A stretch of DNA of 27,525 nt from an uncultured Alphaproteobacteria bacterium (GTDB taxonomy: Bacteria > Pseudomonadota > Alphaproteobacteria > CAKMZR01). Below the pieces are notes generated by a model. It searched no databases, had not been told where the DNA came from, and saw only the letters and a list, made by a program, of their open reading frames with translations. Both the position numbers and the translations under genes were made by a program. The stretch is from NCBI GenBank assembly GCA_929200455.1, contig CAKMZR010000004.1, positions 1-27,525 on the forward strand, given 5' to 3'. Shown here piece after piece: positions 24,758 through 27,525 of the stretch (positions are counted from its first letter, which is position 1; every line of letters starts with the position of its first letter).

Positions 24758-26697
24758 GAACGACGCAAAACATACGTGCCAGGAGCCTTGCCTCGCGAAG
24801 AATAAGAACGACCCACGCCCCGCGACTTCACCTTACCCTCAGAATGGGACTCCAACCAAGAACGCCAAAAATTCCACCAAGAACCCTTCTCCTCTTCTGC
24901 ACGAACCCTCCACTCATCACCCGTATCGCCGTCTCGAATCTCTCCGCTCCTATAGTAATACTTGTTCTTAGCCGGGGGATTAATCATGCCGTTCACATGA
25001 CCAGAACCTCCAAGAACAAACGTCTTCTCTCCAGAAAACAAACAAGAAGACGCAAAACAACTCTTCCACGGCGCGATGTGATCCTCCTCAGACGCCACAC
25101 AACACACTGGAACTTTCACCTCTCCCACATCTATCATCACACCCCCTATCTCAACCTCATTCTTCTGACAAAGCTTGTTCCCCACATAACCCACGTCCAT
25201 GTAATCCTTGAAAAAAGATTCCGTCAAATTCGTCGAATCGCTATTCCAGTACAACAAATCAAATGGCGGCGGCTCCTTACCCAACAAATAATTGTTCACC
25301 ACAAATGACCATATCAAATCATTCGCTCGCAAAAGACTAAAACTACTCGCCATCACATACGCGTCAAAATATCCCTTCTCCTTCATAAGAACTTCTATCG
25401 ACGCCATCTGCTCTTCGTTCAAAAAGACCTTAATCTCTCCCGCATCAGAAAAATCTACAAGACACGTCAATAACGTCGCCGACGCTATCACATTGTCCTT
25501 AACACCCAACTCCTTCGCTCGATACGCCAAATAACTCGAAAGCATCGTCCCCCCCACACAATACCCCAACGTATGTACACGATCCGCCCCCGTCTCCTCC
25601 TGCACAACCCTCAAAGCCTCCCCAATCTCAAGAACATAATCTCCAAAACCCTTCTCCCTAAGAGAAGACGTCGGATTCACCCACGACATCATAAATACAC
25701 TCAATCCCTCGCCAACCGCCCACTTCACAAAAGAATTCTTCTCCTGCATATCCAAAATGTAATACTTGTTAATCACTGGAGGCACTATCAATAAAGGCTC
25801 CCTCATCTCGTCACTTCGCGACGGAGAATACTGTATCAACTCAAATAATGGCGTCGAATATATCACCTCACCAGGCGTCACCGCCAAATTAACTCCCACG
25901 TCAAACGCCTCCTCGTTCACCGTCGCCACCCGCCACTGACCCTTGTTCTCCACCACATCCCTCACAAAATTCTCCATCCCTCGAACCAAATTCTGTCCCT
26001 TCGTACTCAACGTCTCCTCTATAACCTCAGGATTCGTCAACGCAAAATTACTCGGAGATAACGCTCCCAAAAATAATCCCAAGTTAAACTCAAGACGCCT
26101 CCTGTCCCCATCCGACAAACTCTCATCCTCAGACATCGCCTTCACCGCCGTGTCATGCCACCACCTGCTCATAATCACATAACTACGACGCAACATGTCA
26201 TGAACCCACGACTCCTTCCACGACTCTCCAGAAAATCTCTTGTCAAAATCTCCAGAAACCTCCGCATCCTCAACCTCACCCCCTATCCTCTTCTGGTAAT
26301 AAATACACAAATCCAACCACTCCCTATACAACCGCAAATTTTCTTCCGTAAAAACTCCAGAATAACCAAGCGGAAATAAATACCCCATCTCCTTCGCATT
26401 CTCAAAAACTTTTTCATACCAACCCTCAGGTACCACATCTCCCCACATCCTAGAAATACCCTCCTTGCCCTCAAGACCACTCGCCTCACCCCACATCTTC
26501 AATGCGTCCTTCTGCCAACTGCGAACCAAATCCCAACCAGAACCATCATCCCGAAAACCCATCGGCGCAAAATTCATCCACGCCTCCATCATCTGCATCC
26601 CCTCAGAAGACAAAAACTTCTCTATAAGCTCCTCGTCTTCTTCCAATTCTTCCTTCTCCTTCGCACGCTTCCTCACCCTCTCTCCCTTCTTCGCCAT
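24754..26697 (-). CDS. phaC: Class I poly(3-hydroxyalkanoate) synthase
   Basis: It polymerises hydroxyacyl-CoA (typically 3-hydroxybutyryl-CoA) at the granule surface. The 647 residues fit class I. The lipase-box-like GYCVGG carries nucleophile Cys380, Asp539 lies in SEEDHIAPW and His567 in GSGHVNGMINPP. The conserved PLLIVPPVINKYYILD segment precedes the catalytic domain. An unusually charged Lys/Arg/Glu-rich stretch occupies residues 1-28. GGAG lies about 5 bases before the ATG, with AAGGAGG slightly further up. It is 22 bases downstream of the CBS-domain gene. No phaA, phaB or phasin gene is in the window. Confidence 0.96.
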   Translation of the reverse strand: MAKKGERVRKRAKEKEELEEDEELIEKFLSSEGMQMMEAWMNFAPMGFRDDGSGWDLVRSWQKDALKMWGEASGLEGKEGISRMWGDVVPEGWYEKVFENAKEMGYLFPLGYSGVFTEENLRLYREWLDLCIYYQKRIGGEVEDAEVSGDFDKRFSGESWKESWVHDMLRRSYVIMSRWWHDTAVKAMSEDESLSDGDRRRLEFNLGLFLGALSPSNFALTNPEVIEETLSTKGQNLVRGMENFVRDVVENKGQWRVATVNEEAFDVGVNLAVTPGEVIYSTPLFELIQYSPSRSDEMREPLLIVPPVINKYYILDMQEKNSFVKWAVGEGLSVFMMSWVNPTSSLREKGFGDYVLEIGEALRVVQEETGADRVHTLGYCVGGTMLSSYLAYRAKELGVKDNVIASATLLTCLVDFSDAGEIKVFLNEEQMASIEVLMKEKGYFDAYVMASSFSLLRANDLIWSFVVNNYLLGKEPPPFDLLYWNSDSTNLTESFFKDYMDVGYVGNKLCQKNEVEIGGVMIDVGEVKVPVCCVASEEDHIAPWKSCFASSCLFSGEKTFVLGGSGHVNGMINPPAKNKYYYRSGEIRDGDTGDEWRVRAEEEKGSWWNFWRSWLESHSEGKVKSRGVGRSYSSRGKAPGTYVLRRS

Positions 26698-26719
26698 CTC
26701 TACTCCGTCCTCCTTCTCA

Positions 26720-27124
26720 TCACGTAATAATGTCTACAACCGCCTTCATCACATCTCGACGGCTTATTTGACCCACAAGCTTATCATCTCGCTCCCGATC
26801 CAACACAGGAAAACGACGAAAATGCTTCTCAGAAAATAAAAGTGCCACGTCCGAAACACTGTCCAATATATCTACCGTCTCCACTCCCCTCTCCATGTAA
26901 CTCGATACAAAACCAGGCCTCACCTTGTTAAAAGAATAGTCCAATCCTACCTTCAAACAATCCTTCTCAGAAAGAACACCCACCAACATCCCATCGTCAT
27001 CCACAACAGGACCCCCAGATATCCCTCCCCTTATCAACATCTCCATCGCCACAAGAATGTCCATTCCAGGACGAAATGTCACAAGCTTTGTGGTCATGTA
27101 ATCTTTCACAAGTATCGGCTTCAT
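26720..27124 (-). CDS. CBS-domain pair protein
   Basis: A 134-residue protein made of two CBS motifs: residues about 1-60 (VKDYMTTKLVTFRPGMDILV through GMLVGVLSEKD) and about 70-130 (YMERGVETVDILDSVSDV through KLVGQISRRDVM). Stand-alone CBS pairs usually bind adenine nucleotides and modulate a partner; no partner is identifiable. I chose the ATG at 27124, preceded by GGGAGAAG, over an upstream in-frame codon at 27178. It lies 22 bases before phaC and is probably cotranscribed. A TATGAT at 27170-27175 (minus strand) in AT-rich DNA could be its -10 box, without a convincing -35. Confidence 0.88.
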   Translation of the reverse strand: MKPILVKDYMTTKLVTFRPGMDILVAMEMLIRGGISGGPVVDDDGMLVGVLSEKDCLKVGLDYSFNKVRPGFVSSYMERGVETVDILDSVSDVALLFSEKHFRRFPVLDRERDDKLVGQISRRDVMKAVVDIIT

Positions 27125-27206
27125 CTCAAAACTTCTCCCTGTTCTCCCTACACACCCTTGCCTCACCACATCATACACAAAAAATATAAAAAATAAATAT
27201 CATATC

Positions 27207-27245
27207 AAAAAAAAGAAAAAGCCCCTGCCAGTACGGCAGAGGCCT
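27207..27245 (-). terminator. Rho-independent terminator of the flagellin gene
   Basis: On the minus strand a 9-bp stem (GCCTCTGCC pairing with GGCAGGGGC, one G-U) encloses the loop GTACT and is followed by TTTTTCTTTTTTTT. It lies about 33 bases after the flagellin stop and separates flagellin from the CBS-phaC unit. It is the only convincing intrinsic terminator I found. Confidence 0.92.
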
Positions 27246-27277
27246 CCTCAAAATCATATGAAAAAAAGAAAAAAAAC

Positions 27278-27525
27278 TTAAGATGACTGAAGCAATGCCA
27301 AAATAGCCCTCTGCATCTGCGCCGCTATCGCCAGACTCTGCAAACCCAACTGTTGCGATGTCTGCAAGGACACAAGATTCGAAGCCTCTTCATTCAAGTC
27401 CGCCGTCGTCAAGCTTTCCGACGCCACCGTGTGAATGTTAATGTACTTCGACGTAAAATCAATCCGTGACTTCAACGTAAGCAAGTGACTCCCAAAGGCC
27501 TGAGCATGTCCTCGCAAACGATCAA
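27278..27525 (-). CDS. Flagellin, C-terminal part (cut by the window edge)
   Basis: About 82 codons of the conserved flagellin D0/D1 C-terminus; the frame is still open at 27525. The end, TTADLNEEASNLVSLQTSQQ then LGLQSLAIAAQMQRAILALL, matches the flagellin C-terminal helix, which packs in the filament core and carries the export and chaperone region. The preceding LRGHAQAFGSHLLTLKSRID corresponds to the usual ARSLGSNLSVLQTRID-like segment. The TTG at 27515-27517 is internal, not a start. The gene is followed by a strong terminator. Confidence 0.92.
   Translation of the reverse strand, partial: DRLRGHAQAFGSHLLTLKSRIDFTSKYINIHTVASESLTTADLNEEASNLVSLQTSQQLGLQSLAIAAQMQRAILALLQSS

Noticed and set aside
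27515..27517. TTG as the start of a small flagellin-like protein
   Set aside because: The reading frame continues to the window edge with flagellin-like sequence, so this is an internal codon of a truncated view.

Overview
The window looks like a chromosomal segment of a free-living or host-associated alphaproteobacterium, possibly Rhodospirillales-like. The evidence is a GapR (DUF2312) nucleoid protein, a DUF2066 protein next to purM, a gyrA-coaD pair, a murJ-trpS pair, an alphaproteobacterial YggT protein, a class I PHA synthase and a flagellin. There are no phage, transposon, plasmid or CRISPR signatures. The content is housekeeping and metabolic, so I do not claim an undescribed defence or mobile system. 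The oddities are in base composition, decayed or frameshifted genes, short repeats, and a secretion ATPase with a degenerate signature motif.

Layout. (1) 1-4015, minus strand: gyrA, coaD and an SH3-domain exported protein, followed by a decayed duplicate of that gene's 3' end at the left edge. (2) 4136-5632, plus: cobQ. (3) 5629-10272, minus: a tRNA-Met(CAT), then a four-gene PotABCD-type ABC importer. (4) 10403-12730, plus: msrA, then a strong promoter and a likely operon of a 91-residue unknown protein, leuB and gapR. (5) 12820-14740, minus: the coupled genes purM, purN and yggT. (6) 14818-16244, plus: a DUF2066 protein and a [2Fe-2S] ferredoxin. (7) 16266-18282, minus: an Slt-type lytic transglycosylase split by an apparent one-base frameshift. 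(8) 18479-24757, plus: a type I secretion ABC ATPase, an HlyD-type adaptor, a rhomboid protease, murJ and trpS. (9) 24754-27525, minus: the flagellin C-terminus with its terminator, a CBS-domain protein and phaC. No gene-free stretch exceeds 300 bases. The longest are about 200 bases: 10865-11066, which holds a promoter, and 18283-18478, where I see no clear site.

The dominant global property is strand asymmetry. The given strand is rich in C and poor in G in both plus- and minus-coded genes. Codon use, amino-acid composition and even Shine-Dalgarno sequences follow this. Minus-strand genes (the G-rich strand, probably leading) carry clear GGAG/AGGA motifs. Most plus-strand genes do not.

Functionally the window covers DNA topology (GyrA, GapR), CoA, cobamide, purine and leucine biosynthesis, polyamine-type uptake, cell-wall turnover and assembly (Slt, MurJ), protein secretion, carbon storage (PhaC) and motility (flagellin). 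Convergent neighbours are packed tightly. Two pairs share overlapping stop codons.
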